Of a stretch of DNA of 64,000 nt, positions 52,111 to 63,409 are shown in pieces. Each line of letters starts with the position of its first letter. Positions within the stretch are counted from its first letter, which is position 1. The translations under genes were made by a program, and so were the position numbers. Below the pieces are notes generated by a model, which was given only the letters and a program-made list of their open reading frames with translations, ran no database searches and was not told the DNA's origin. Origin of the DNA: Cyanophora paradoxa (Eukaryota; Glaucocystophyceae; Cyanophorales; Cyanophoraceae). The DNA lies in assembly GCA_004431415.1 (NCBI GenBank), contig QPMI01000524.1:62001-126000 (forward strand), in the 5' to 3' direction.

Positions 52111-55100
52111 TCAGGGCGCCGCCGCGAGGGCCTCCTCGGGCCCGGGGGCGGCCTCCAGCTTAAGGAGGGCCTCGGGGGCGCCCTCACCGGCCCCCTCCCC
52201 CGCCCCCCCCTCCTGCAGCGGCGTGGGACGCTCGTGAGAGGGCAGGTGAGAATTAATTTGAAGAGTGGAAATGCACCGCGGGGGTGACGCGGACGCGCTG
52301 GCCGTCGAGTACCCCCCCGCTGAGGAGCATCCGCGCGAGCGGGTTCAGCAGGTGCCGCTGCATCACCCGCTTCAGCGGCCGCGCCCCGTACGCCTGCGAA
52401 CGAAGCGAACGTGTTAGGGAGAAAGGAGGGGGTACGGGTAAAAATGGGGGTACGGGGTCGAAGCCGGTGTCGGCGAGGAGGGAGCGGGCCTCGGGGGAGA
52501 CCTCCAGCGCGATCTGCGGCGCGGGGTGAGGGGTACAAGCCTTGAGGGGGGGGGGGGGGTGAGGGGGGGCGAGGGGTCCCTCGCCTTGCGGTCTTCCAGC
52601 ATGGCGCGGACCTGCCGGGCCGGGGCTGCGAGTCGGGCAGAGCCGGGGGAGAGGGATGGAGAGGAGAGGGGAGGCCTAGGGCGGCCCGAGGGCCGGGGGC
52701 GCGCTACGCCTAGGGCGCTGGCTGTGGGCTATGCCTGGGCCAGAGAGCAGGCAAAGGTGTTGGGGCGGGGGCGGGGGCGGGCGGTGCGGGCCTCGGCGAG
52801 CTGGAGGTCGACGATGGCGGCCATGTCGCCCCGCGAGAGCCGCTCGAAGAGCACCACCTGCGCCCCCGTCGCCCCCGCCCCCGCCCGGCGCGACCGGGCG
52901 CTCCAGGCGCGGGGGCGGGCCTCGTCGATGCGGTTGATGAACTCGGGCTGGAAGTGGCCCCGCACCTGCCCGCGCCCCCGGAGGCGGCGGGTCAGAGCAG
53001 CAGCGAGGCCGGCGTTGCGCCCGGGGGGAGGGTGGGAGGCCCAGGGCGGGACCCCGCCTCCAGCGCGACGGGGCCCTGCTCTAGGAGCGAACTCTCAGGG
53101 CCTTGGCCTCCTCCTCTCAAGAAGGCCCCAGTCCCCAGCTCGGGGGCCCCGGGGCGGGCGGGCCCCCGTCTCCGGCTAGCTCGAGATCTAGAGCCCCGGG
53201 GCGGGCGGAGGGCGGGCGGGGGGGCGGGCGCACGGCCTCCATGACGGCGGCGCGGGCGCTCCCCGCCGGCTCCCCCTCGGGCAGCGAGGCGAGGTACTCG
53301 GCCCCCAGGTTGCTCGTCATGATGATGATCGTGTTCGAGAAGTCCACGGTGCGCCCCTGCGCGAGGCTGAGGGGGAGCGGCGAGGCGAGCTGGTCGATTG
53401 TGGGTATGGAGGAGGCGTGCCTGGGAGTCCGTCAGGCGGCCGTCGTCGAGGAGCTGGAGGAAGAGGTTCTGCACGTCCCGCGCCGCCTTCTCCACCTCGT
53501 CTAGCAGCACGATCTGGGGGGGAGGGCGGGGGAGGGGGGTCAGGGGCCCGCCCCCCGGGAGAGCTACATGGGGGTTCCCCATAAGAGTTCCCTGTTAGCC
53601 CCGCCGGGACTTTTATCTAGCTCTCCCTATCTATCTATCTTCGGGAGAGTTCAGAGGGGGCGGGAGGGGTCGGCCTTCGCTGGGCACCTGGTAGGGGCGG
53701 CGGCGGACGGACTCCGTGAGGGTCCCGCCCTCCTCGTAGCCGACGTACCCCGGCGGGGCCCCGATGAGCCGCGAGACCGAGAACTGCGGCGCGCCCCGGC
53801 GGGTGAGGTCCCGTCTGGAGCCCGGCGAGTCGGGGCGGGGCCGGCGGCGGCGCGCCTTCTCCATGTACTCGCTCATGTCGATGCGCGTGATTGCGTTCTG
53901 AGACGGCGGGGGCGGGGGGAGCCGCTCAGAGCAAGACGCGTGCGAGGCAGAGCACGGTCGCGAGGGCAAGCTATAGCGCACGGGGGAGTCGAAGAGGAAG
54001 GCGGCGAGGGTCTTGGCGAGCTCCGTCTTGCCGACCCCCGTGGGGCCGAGGAAGAGGAAGGAGCCGAGGGGGCGGTGCGCGCCGTGCAGCCCCGCCCGCG
54101 ACAGCCGCACCACGTTCCTGCGCCCCGCCGGGGGCCCGATCGGAGGGGGGCGGGCGGGCGGGAGGCTTCAGCCGCAGAGGGCGCTCCTTAGAAGGCTAAG
54201 AACGGGGCGGGGCGGGGCGGGGCGGGGGGGGGCGGACGAGACGGCGGCGACGGCGGCGGGCTGGCCGACGACGCGGGCGGCGAGGGCGGCGTCCATCTTG
54301 AGCAGCCGCTCCCGCTCCCCCGCCAGCAGGTTCTGAAGACGCAGGAGGGGTCCCTCAGAGGAGTTCGCCCGGCAAAGCTAGCTGAAGCGGGTGCGGGGGG
54401 GCTGAGGCCGGGGGCGCACAGAAACGGGGACGCCCGTCGCCTTCGAGACGACCTGCCGGCCGAGAGGCGGGGACGAGGACGAGGATGAGGACGAGGACGA
54501 GGCGGAGGCGGGCGGGCGGGCGGAGGCGGAGGAGGAGGGGTAGGCGCGCACGGCGGCGATGTCGTCCTCGTGGACGGCGTCGTGCAGCATCGCGCCGGCC
54601 CCGCCCGCCCCGGCCCCCGGCCCCCTGCGCGGCGAGCGGCGCGTGAGCGGGAAGCGGAGCGAGCTGCAAAGGCGGGCGAGGAGGGCGGGGGTGAGGGTGC
54701 GCGCGCGCTCTTTGGGGACGGAGGCCTCGAGCTTGGGGATGAGGTCGTACTTCAGCTCCGCCGCCCGCTGCAGCTGCCCCGCCCGCCTGCCCCCGCCTCT
54801 CAGAGGGGCGAGGGGGGACGGGGCGGGGCGGGGCCGGGGTGGGGCGCGCGTGGCGGCCTCGAGCTCGCGGCGGGCGTTCTCCAGCTTCACCTTCGCCTCC
54901 TTCGCCCGCCCCAGCCGCTCCCTGCCCGCCCCCGCCCCCGCCACGTCAGGCGGGCCGGGCGACAGCTTCAGCGGCTCGGCTTCCGAGCTTGACGCCTGGC
55001 GGGAGCTTGTGAGGGGGCGGGGGCGCACTTCTCCTCGCTCCAGAGGGAGGTGAGGCGCGCCAGCTCGTCCGACCTCTCCCTGAGCTCCGCCTGCCCCGCC

Positions 55101-57628
55101 CCGTCGCTCTCAGCGCGCGAGGCGGGCGGGGGCGGGGCTCGGGGGCGGGGCGGGGCGGGCCTGGAGCTTGGCGCGGCGCTCGGCGGAGGCGGCGTCCTTC
55201 TCGTTCCGCAGCGCCTCCAGCTCCATCTGGCAGGGGGAGGCCTCAGCGCGGGGGGCGGGGGGGCAGGGGGCGAGGCGCCGGCGGGACGCGGGCCCGGCTC
55301 TATGCCAAGCGCCTCGCCCGGAGACGGATCCGGGGCGGGGTAGCCCCCCGGGGCATGTCCCCCAGGCCCCGAGCAGAGCGGACCTTGAGGGTGATGATGG
55401 AGCGGTCCAGAGCCTCCACCGGCTCCGGCTTGCTCTCCTGCGGGGGTGCGCGATTCAGGGGGGTACGGCGCTGAACGGTTCGGGGGTGCGGGGTCGCGCG
55501 GGCCTGCTGAAGGCGCAGGCGCGAGCAGGCCTCGTCCACCAGGTCGATCGCCTGGGTACGGTATTCGGGTCGTTGGGGGAGGGTGTGGGGGGAGCAGAGG
55601 GGGGGTAGGGGCGCCTTGTCGGGGAGCTTGCGCTCGGTGAGGTACCGCTGAGCGTAGACGGCCGCCGCCACCAGCGCGCCTGGGGGCGGGGGCGGTTAGG
55701 GGGGACGGGGAGCGGAGAAAGGCGCTCCGCACCGTCCTTGATGGCCACGCCGTGGTGCACCTCGTACCGCTCCTTCACTGCGGAGGGGAGCGAGGGTGCT
55801 CGATTCTTGGGGGGGGGAGGAAGACGGGGGTACGGGGCGCTCACGGCCGCGGAGGATGGAGATCGTCTCGGGGACCTGAGGGGGCCACCCTCAGCGCGGG
55901 AGACGGGAGGAGCACGAGTACAAAGAGGGGGGCGGGGGGTGGGGGGTACGGAGGGCTCGGTGACGAGGACGGGCTGGAAGCGCCGCGCGAGCGCCGCGTC
56001 CTTCTCCACGTGCTTCCGGTACTCCGTCAGCCTGCGGCAGGGGGGTACGCCGTTAGGCATTGGCAGGGCTAGAAATAGAATAGAGCGTACGCACGTGGTG
56101 GCGCCGACGAGGTGAAGCTCGCCGCGGGCGAGGGCGGGCTTCAGCAGGTCCGATGCCCCCATGGCCCCCTCCGCAGCCTGGCCGCACGATCAGAGGGAAG
56201 GGCGGAAGAAGGGCGCAGTGCGAACCCCTGCCCCCACGAGGGTGTGGATCTGCGGGCGGGCGGGGTGGGGCGGGGCGTGAGATGCGATGTCGGGAAGGCG
56301 GGGCAGGGCGGAGGCGCGCCTCGTCGATGAACAGGATGAGCTTCGCGCCCAGGGAGCGGGGTACGCGTGCAATCAAGGTGCAGCTGGGGCGGCGGGGTAC
56401 AGGGGTACAAGAACGCCGCACCTTCCCTTGCATGGCCGTGACGTCCCGCAGGACGCCCTTCAGGCGCTCCTCGAACTGGCCTGGGGGTACGTGGATTCAG
56501 GCGCGAGATAAGGGTGGGGTACATGGGAGGCCGGCGGAGCCCACCCCTGAACTTCGCCCCCGCGACGAGCTCGCCTGTGGGCAGAGGGGTAGAAGTCAGC
56601 GGGGGGAGGACTCTTGGGAAGCACATGGTGGGGCGAAGGGTACGCGCCGAGGTCGAGGATGACGACTCTCTTGTTGCGGATCGACTCGGGGACCTCTCCG
56701 TTTACGATGCGCTGCGCGAGTCCTGCGCGCGCGGGGCTCTCCTCAGCGGGGCTCTCATCAGCGGAGGCGGCTTGGAGCGGGGGACGGCGGGTGTTTAGCG
56801 CGCCTTCCACGACCGCCGTCTTGCCTGCGGGGCGCCCGACCGTCAGCAACGAGGCGCGGCGAGGCCGGAGCGCGCGGGCGGGCGGGGTGCGGCCCAGGGC
56901 CGGGCGCACCGACGCCGGGCTCCCCGATCAGGACCGGGTTGTTCTTTGTGCGCCGCGACAGGACCTGAGCGAGCGCGCGCGCGCGCGCGCCCGTCAGCGC
57001 GCGGCCTGGATCGCCGCGGGCGCAGCCGGGCGCGCGCCTGGATCGTGCGCCGGATCTCCTCGTCCCGCCCGATGACGGGATCCAGCTTGCCCGCTTTCGC
57101 CGCCTGAGAGCCGATCCCTGCGCTCAGCGGAGCGAAGCGCGCGGCAGGGCGGGGCGCAGCGGAGCGCAGGGCGAGCCTCCGTCAGGTCGCGGCTGTACTT
57201 TTTGAGGAACTCTCCAATGGGAACGGCCTCTGGTGCGACCCACGGCTCGCTCTGCGGCTGCTGTCCGCCGCCTGGGCCGCCGGGACCCTGCCAGTTCCAC
57301 CGCTTGAAGCTCTGCGCATGGCGCGCCGCCGGGGCCATCCCGAGCTCGTCTCCCACGCGCGCGTACGCGCATCGCCTGTACGCTGCGCGTGCACGAATCG
57401 TCATACCGGTCCAGCGCTCCGGCGCCGAACCAGCGCGGCGGCATGCGTACGTGCAGCTGCTGTGCGGCTGCGGAGGTTCCCTCCGCTAATTCCGCCCATT
57501 GCCCTTGCGCTCTGCATTCCGCCGAAGGTGCGAGACGACGCCGCCGCCCAGCAGAGCGCGAGCGCCGCCGGGGCGGCCCGCCGCGATGCAGCTGCGGCGC
57601 TTGGTATCTTCCGCGCTGCCTGCAGCAT
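52111..57628 (-). CDS. CLPB: ClpB/Hsp78-type AAA+ disaggregase, organellar
   Basis: Many-exon gene from ATG 57628 to TGA 52113-52111 (if the last intron is not spliced, TAA at 52255 ends it). The N-terminus is a mitochondrial-type presequence ([20 protein letters not shown]). The double-Clp N domain of bacterial ClpB is absent, as in Hsp78. AAA1: [18 protein letters not shown]-like start, [19 protein letters not shown] (Walker A), AKFRG, LILFIDE (Walker B) with IHTLVGAG. Then the coiled-coil middle domain ([20 protein letters not shown]). AAA2: [19 protein letters not shown] (Walker A), [26 protein letters not shown] (Walker B), [14 protein letters not shown] (sensor 1), [11 protein letters not shown] and [20 protein letters not shown] (sensor 2). 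It re-solubilises aggregated proteins together with Hsp70. Two introns (56803-56723 and 56319-56250) are GC-AG and verified in frame. Confidence 0.92.
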
Positions 57629-58105
57629 CCTCGATCGCTCGTCTGCAGTAGGTTGTTCCAGAAGCCTCGATCGAGGGGTACGTCCAGTCAGGTCTCGTAG
57701 GGTACGTGGAGTTAGCTCAACTTGAGATTACTGGTCCGCTAGCAAACACTTACCCCGAGCTTATTTGAGCTTTGCAACCTGCGCCGGGGGAGCGCGTACG
57801 GAAGTCGGCAGACGTCCTTTTGGAGAACCTTTTTGCCTGAGCCGCCACCGTCAGCCTACAGCTATAGCTACCGGGCGAGGCCACGCTGAAGTTGCCAGGC
57901 GGTTTCGTAGGATTCCCTTCGGACGGTCCCTCTCTCTGCCGAAACTGATCGGCTATTTCTACGAGCGTGTGAGAGCGATCTACGATCGCGTGCTGCTCCC
58001 GAGTCGCCGAAGCCGCAGCTCGCGTCCGTCCCCGTCACGGACAGCCGGGCTCCCATCGTCCCGTCGGGCCTCCGTCAGCACGGAGGCACAATAGTTAGGG
58101 GCAAG
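57629..58105. promoter_or_regulatory. Divergent promoter region, ClpB and carbonic anhydrase genes
   Basis: 477 bp between start codons. No heat-shock element array (nGAAn repeats) is obvious. No gene is seen. Confidence 0.4.
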
Positions 58106-61100
58106 ATGCACCTCCAGAGGCGATCGCCGGCGGCCCCACGGTTGCGTGCGACCGAGGGGAACTTGCCCATCCTATTACTACTTTTAGCCATTTCCTTGTG
58201 CCTCGCGACGCCGAGTAATGCGCAAAAGGCTGGTACGCGCTCTGTGATGTGCCCGGACGCGCTGCGTGCGCCGTAGCTAACCGCTGGACCCTCGCTCAGT
58301 GCCGGTGTCGAGGTGTACGCCCTCGAACCCCACCATCACGGAGACCGTCGCGGGGATCAACAGCACGGACTACTGGTACAACATCAACGAGACAAGGGCA
58401 CGCATGCCGTCCCCGCCTCCCCCTCCTCTCCCGGCCGCCCCAGCTGACGCCGCCGGGCTCGCCTCAGATCGCGAGCCTCATCCGCGCGGGCCGGCCGCGC
58501 TTCGTCGACGTGCGGTTCACCACCTTCAAGTGCATCGACGGTGCGCCGGCGCCTCGGATCGCCTCGCCTCGCCGGCGCCGAGGGCGGCGGGCGCGCAGGG
58601 CGGCACATGCACGGGCAGGGCTCGCTGGGCACCCCCGGGGGCGACTTCGCCGAGCTCCTCCTCGCCATGGCCACCTTCGAGCAGACCTACAGGGTCCGAC
58701 CCCGCCCCCGCCCCGCCCCGCCCGCCCCGCGCCCGCCGCGCGCGAGCGACCGAGCGGCGCCTGACGCGTGTGCGCGCTCCACCCGCCCAGGTGAACCTGA
58801 CGGACGCCGAGGTGGAGGGCATCGTGCAGGGCTTCGCCGCACAGTTCGCTATCCCCGGAGAGGTCGGACCCGAGCCGACGCCTCCGCCGCCGAGCTCGGC
58901 CCCGCCCACCGCCGCTGACGGGTGCTGGGGCGGGCGCAGCGCCCCTTCTACTGGCACACGGACGACCACTCGCTGCACGAGCTGCAGAAGCACACCGCCA
59001 ACGCGACGCTGGATCTCAACTGGCCGACCGCCGACGGCGCGCGCGCCTTCCATCCCGCCTCTGGCCTCGTGCCGCCTCGTGCTCACGGCTCCGCGCAGGC
59101 GTGAAGCGGGCGGAGCTGCTGGAGCTGCTGGCGGACCAGGCGTACGTCGGGTGCGGGCACATCAAGAAGATGCTGCAGCTGCCCGAGACGTACAAGACGC
59201 GCGCGAACCTCGTCAAGGCGGCCATCCGGGCCTTCTTCCGCGGGCTCTGGCGCGACCGCGTGGCGCCCAAGGCCGGCGGGCCCGTCTACGTCATCGAGGT
59301 CCTCGAGGGGGACCACCGCGAGGGCTCCGCCCTCGCCGTCACCTCCACCGGCTGCGCCAACGCCGCCGTCGTGTTCGACCCGTCGCCGGGCGGCGTGGCG
59401 CCGGCGGTCGCGCCGCTGCCGGCGGGCAAGGGCCAGGTCTTCGTGCTCCACGTCGGCGGAGTCGTCGACTACCTCCGCCACGTCATGTCCCGGTGCGCCC
59501 CGGCCGCCCCTTCGGCTTCCCCCCGGCTGCCTCGCGCGGCGTCGCCTGACGGCCGCTGCTGCGCGCAGGTACGTCTGCCTCAGGACGAAGCGCGCGGCCT
59601 GCGACGACGTGGCGAACAAGGCGGCCGCCGACACCATCTTCGCGGACCAGCTGACGGCGACGGTCTCGGTCCTGGCGAAGGGCCGGCCGCAGCACTCGGT
59701 CTCCTTCAGCGCCGCGAGCGCCGGCCTCTTCCCCGGCGACGCGGTGGCGGGGGCGGCGCCCTCGCGCGCCGCCGTGCCGGCCAGCTTCGGCATGAAGTTC
59801 TCGGAGCTCGCGTCGACGACGACGGCTTCGACGTCGACGTCGACGTCGACCTCCACCTCCACCTCCACCTCCACCTCCACTTCGACGTCGACGTCGACGT
59901 CGAGCGGCCACGCGCGGCGCCACGAGCGGGAGCGGTACCGGCGCGGCCTGCGCAGCACTGGCGCCGCCACCACCACGACGACGACGCCGGCCACAACGAC
60001 AACCACGACGAGCAACTCGACCAGCACCGGCGGGTCGACCGCCACCGCCGGCTCCTCGCCCTACGCCGACGGCCGCACGACGGTCCGTCGGGACCAGGCC
60101 GCCGCTCTTTCGAGCGCGCCGGCCGTCCGCTGGCAACTGACCGTCCTCGCGCAGGGCTGCGTGGCGACGGACGTGACGGTGTCCGTGCAGAAGAACTCGA
60201 CGGAGTCGGACCCGACGAAGGTCTGGAAGCTGCTGACGCCGGCCAAGATCCGCTCGATGGTGCTGGCGGGCAAGCCGCGCTTCTACGACAGCACGGCGGC
60301 GACGTGGCGCTGCATCGACGGGCGCACGATGGAGGGCGTCTTCGGCACGCCCGGCGGCACCATGTCCGAGTTCCTCCTCGGCCTCTCCGCCTTCGCCAGC
60401 GCCGTCGGGCCCCTCACCAGCGAGGACCAGGTCCGAGCCGCCCCCGGCCGCCCCGCGCCGGCGCCGCGCCGGTCCGCGGCCGTCCCGACCCCGCCGCAGG
60501 TCCAGGCGCTGATGGACTCTTACGTGGCCACGTACGGCGTCGGCGGCGGCCGCCGCGTCTACATGCACACCGAGTGCGCCGCCGCCGCCTTCCCCCGCGC
60601 CGCTCCGCCAGCGGCGGTGCTGACGGCGCCGCAGCGAGCACAACGTGGAGGCGATCATCGCCGACATGCAGGCGAAGGCGCCGAAGGAGGGCATCCCCGC
60701 CCACATGAACCTGGGCGGGGAGATCCCGCCGGCGGCGCTCTGGGCCCGCCTCCTCGACTACATGTCCACGCCGAGCTACATCGGGTGCGGGCACATCAAG
60801 CTCACGATGAACAACCCGACCCTCTACGGCGTCAACGCGACCGTCGCCAAGTGGGCCGTCCGCTCCTTCCTGCGCGCCGCGTGGGCCGACGGCGCCAAGG
60901 GCGACGGTGCACCCCGCCTCCGAGCACGGCAGCAACTCGCGCCTGACTTGTGCTTGAATTTCAGGCAAGATGGTGCTGGAGGTGCTGGAGGGGAACCACG
61001 CGGAGGGCGCCGTGGGGATCGTCGCCACCAAGGGCTGCGGCGCCCAGTCGGCCGCCGTCGTCCCGCTCCCGAGCCACCTCGCCGACAACGTCGAGGTCCC

Positions 61101-62446
61101 CTCGGGCGCCGGCTCCATCTTCGGTCCGCGGCCCGACCCCGGCACACGGCCCCCGGAGCCAGCCTAGGGTTCCGGGGCCTGAGAGGATCCTAACGCGCCC
61201 CGCCCCGCGCCGCGCAGTGTTCCACGCGAACGAGGTCGGCTGGCTGCGCTCCTACACCTCCTCCTTCTTCGCGTCGCGCCTGCCGCCGCCCCCGGCGACG
61301 ACCGCCCTGGCCCTCAAGGCGGAGATGGACAAGAGCTTCGACGCCGGCCTCGCCAACACCGTCTCCGCCCTCGCCGGCAACCTCATCGTCACCACCGTGC
61401 GCCCTCGCTCGCTGGGCCCGGGCCCCGCGCAGCGCAGCCCGCCCCCGCCTGACCCACGCGGCGGCAGGTGACGGTGCACGCGGCGGGGAGCCCGGCGCTG
61501 GCGGGGGCGCTCTACACGGACTTCGCCGCGGCGGCGCTCCTCTCGGCGGCCTCGGGCACCTCCTTCTCCTTCGGGCTCCGCATCACCTCCCTCAACTGCG
61601 CCGGCTTCACCAACGCCGTCATGGACGACCTTAAGGCCAAGCTCGCCGAGTGCGCCGCCCCGCCGGGCTTCCATCCGCCCGTCCGCCCTTCGCCGCGCCG
61701 CCGCTGAGGCCGGGGCGCCGCAGGAAGATCGGGGTCGGGAAGGCGCGGGTGCTCTTCCCGACGATGCGCTGCCTGAGCCCGGACGCGGCCTCGGCCGTCC
61801 GGCACCTGCGCCTCCTCCGCCGCCGCGCCCTCGCCGTCCGCACCGACGACGGCCGGTGCGCGCGCCCCCTCCCCCGCCCCCTCCCGCTGGGCGGGGGCCC
61901 CTCTGAGCGGCTTGCGGGCGCAGGGTGCTGCTGCAGGTGACGGACGTGCCGGAGGTGGACGGGCGCGTGACGGCGCCGGCCGCCTCCGAGGCCAAGGCGC
62001 TGGGCCTGGGCGAGGCCTACGCCACCTTCCAGCGCCTCCTCGCTGCAGGCGCGTCGCAGCGCGCACCTCCGTCCTCGAGCTAGAAGTCCGTCTCGCTCAC
62101 CCCTCCCCGCAGGCTCGCTCTCGACGCTGGGCTCCTACACGCTCTCCGTAACGCTGGCGGCCGAGGCACCCAACGTGCCGGCGCCCACTCCGGGGCCCGC
62201 CGTGGCCGACTACAACATGGCCGCCGCCGTCGGCATCGGCGTCGCCGTCGCCGGGTACGCGCTCGAGAGCTCTCCTCGTCTTCTGCTCTGACCAGCTCTC
62301 CTCGCAGGCTGATCGCGATCGTGGCGACGGTCGGGGTGATTTACGGGCTCCACCGCCGCAACCGCCGCCGCATGGGCGTCACCGCCGCCGACGACCACGG
62401 CGTCACCAAGAACTACGCCGTCGGCGCCGGCGCCGGCATGGCCTAA
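58106..62446 (+). CDS. Tandem zeta-type carbonic anhydrase-like membrane protein
   Basis: Starts MHLQRRSPAAPRL with a signal peptide (LPILLLLLAISLCLATPSNA). Two homologous domains follow. Domain 1: FVDVRFTTFKCIDGRHMHGQ, LGTPGGDFAELLLAMATFEQ, YWHTDDHSLHELQKH, YVGCGHIKKML, VYVIEVLEGDHREGSALAV. Domain 2: ATWRCIDGRTMEG, FGTPGGTMSEFLLGLSAF, VYMHTECA, YIGCGHIKLTM, MVLEVLEGNHAEGAVGIV. C-x-D-G-R, the MPGG-like TPGG, a following His and the GCG(H/F)-K Cys correspond to the Cys-His-Cys metal ligands and active-site Asp/Arg of cadmium/zinc zeta-carbonic anhydrases (CDCA) as I remember them. A Thr/Ser-repeat linker separates the domains (59809-60050). The C-terminus has one transmembrane helix (AAAVGIGVAVAGLIAIVATV) and a short tail, stop TAA 62444-62446. 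Expected role: CO2/bicarbonate conversion at the cell surface or a luminal membrane for carbon acquisition. The family call rests on motifs only. Confidence 0.6.
59809..59905 (+). repeat. Coding microsatellite, Ser/Thr linker
   Basis: GACGTC- and TCCACC-type units encode an alternating S-T run within the carbonic anhydrase-like gene. It is likely an O-glycosylated spacer between the two catalytic domains. Confidence 0.8.
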
Positions 62447-63002
62447 GCAGGCCCAACTGTTCAAGTCCAAGTAGGCACATCTTGGCAACGGTTCAAATTT
62501 CCGTCCGAATTTCGCAAGCTCCTGCTTCTTTAACGTATCAATTCTCACTCGCTACTGTTCAACGGTTCTCATATCGTCAAGGGTTTCGATCGCTAGACTC
62601 ATGACATACAGTGATTGTCTCACCGGTGAACAGCATTTCCATGATTCATTAGATTTAAAGCACCTGAGCTCGAAAGAACTCCATCTATGTGTACGTAGCA
62701 TATGCATAGTATATCTAAAGTAGCTAGACCTCTCGATCCGGCGCTGCTCGACATGCTTCGCTTCAATTTTAATTCGCCCTGATTTGTACAGTTGTCAGTT
62801 TGGATGTACATGTCACACAGTGTGGTTCCCATAGTCCCGCATGTTGTGTGTGCGCACGCCGGGGGACTCGGGAGGGGGCGAGGGGGGGCCGGGGCCGGTG
62901 GGGAGGGGGACCGTCGGACCGTTGATGCATTTATGTATAGCCATAGAAAGAAATAAATTAAATATAGATTCGGATCATGATCATTAATATTTAGCTCAGA
63001 TT
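62447..63002. other. AT-richer spacer, no gene recognised
   Basis: 3' flank of the carbonic anhydrase gene. It contains the 13-bp word GGACCGTCGGACC (62908-62920) that is also the core of the retrotransposon target site. No gene is seen. Confidence 0.45.
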
Positions 63003-63145
63003 GGGTACAGGCTAAGGGGGAACCTACAGAGGGGTACAGAGATCTTATATGGGGGTACAGAGTGCTGTGGGGGTACAGGATGGTACATGCAAGGGTACGT
63101 GTATACATGTCACGGTTTGGGTACACGGGATCGGGAGGGGTACAC
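63003..63145. promoter_or_regulatory. Array of GGGTAC motifs upstream of U2 snRNA
   Basis: GGGTAC(A/G) or GGTACA occurs eight times in ~143 bp (near 63003, 63032, 63053, 63071, 63082, 63093, 63119 and 63138), ending ~80 bp before the snRNA. Position suggests a promoter element cluster for U2; that is inference. Confidence 0.4.
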
Positions 63146-63224
63146 GAAAACGTTGCTCCCACTGTGCCGCGTTCGCGCTCGATCGCGAAGTAGGCATAAA
63201 GGTGTGAAAATTTCCGAACAAATC

Positions 63225-63409
63225 ATACCTTCTCGGCCTTTTGGCTAAGATCAAGTGTAGTATCTGTTCTTCAAGGAGTGATATCCTTGACGCTACCAAT
63301 GGTAGCTCGATATCACGATAATTTCTCTGTGGCGGCGGGATCACCTGGGCTTGCTCAGGCCCTGCCAGGGTTGCTGCGGAATCGCACTGCCTCCGCGGCG
63401 GCCCACCCT
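63225..63409 (+). ncRNA. U2: U2 spliceosomal snRNA
   Basis: The 5' end ATACCTTCTCGGCCTTTTGG followed by CTAAGATCAAGTGTAGTATC is the near-invariant U2 5' domain, including the branch-point recognition GTAGTA. Next comes stem IIa/b (CAAGGAGTGATATCCTTG), an Sm-like site (GATAATTTCTCTG), then the stem III/IV region with GGGCTTGCTCAGGCCC. The ~185-nt length fits U2. The boundaries are estimated from structure. U2 pairs with intron branch points in the spliceosome; candidate branch words CTGAC/CTCAC lie 20-35 nt before many acceptors in this window. Confidence 0.93.

Noticed and set aside
59083-60706. Minus-strand ORFs of 320 and 407 codons opposite the carbonic anhydrase gene
   Set aside because: They are the antisense of conserved exons and of the Ser/Thr microsatellite (DVDVEVEVEV runs).
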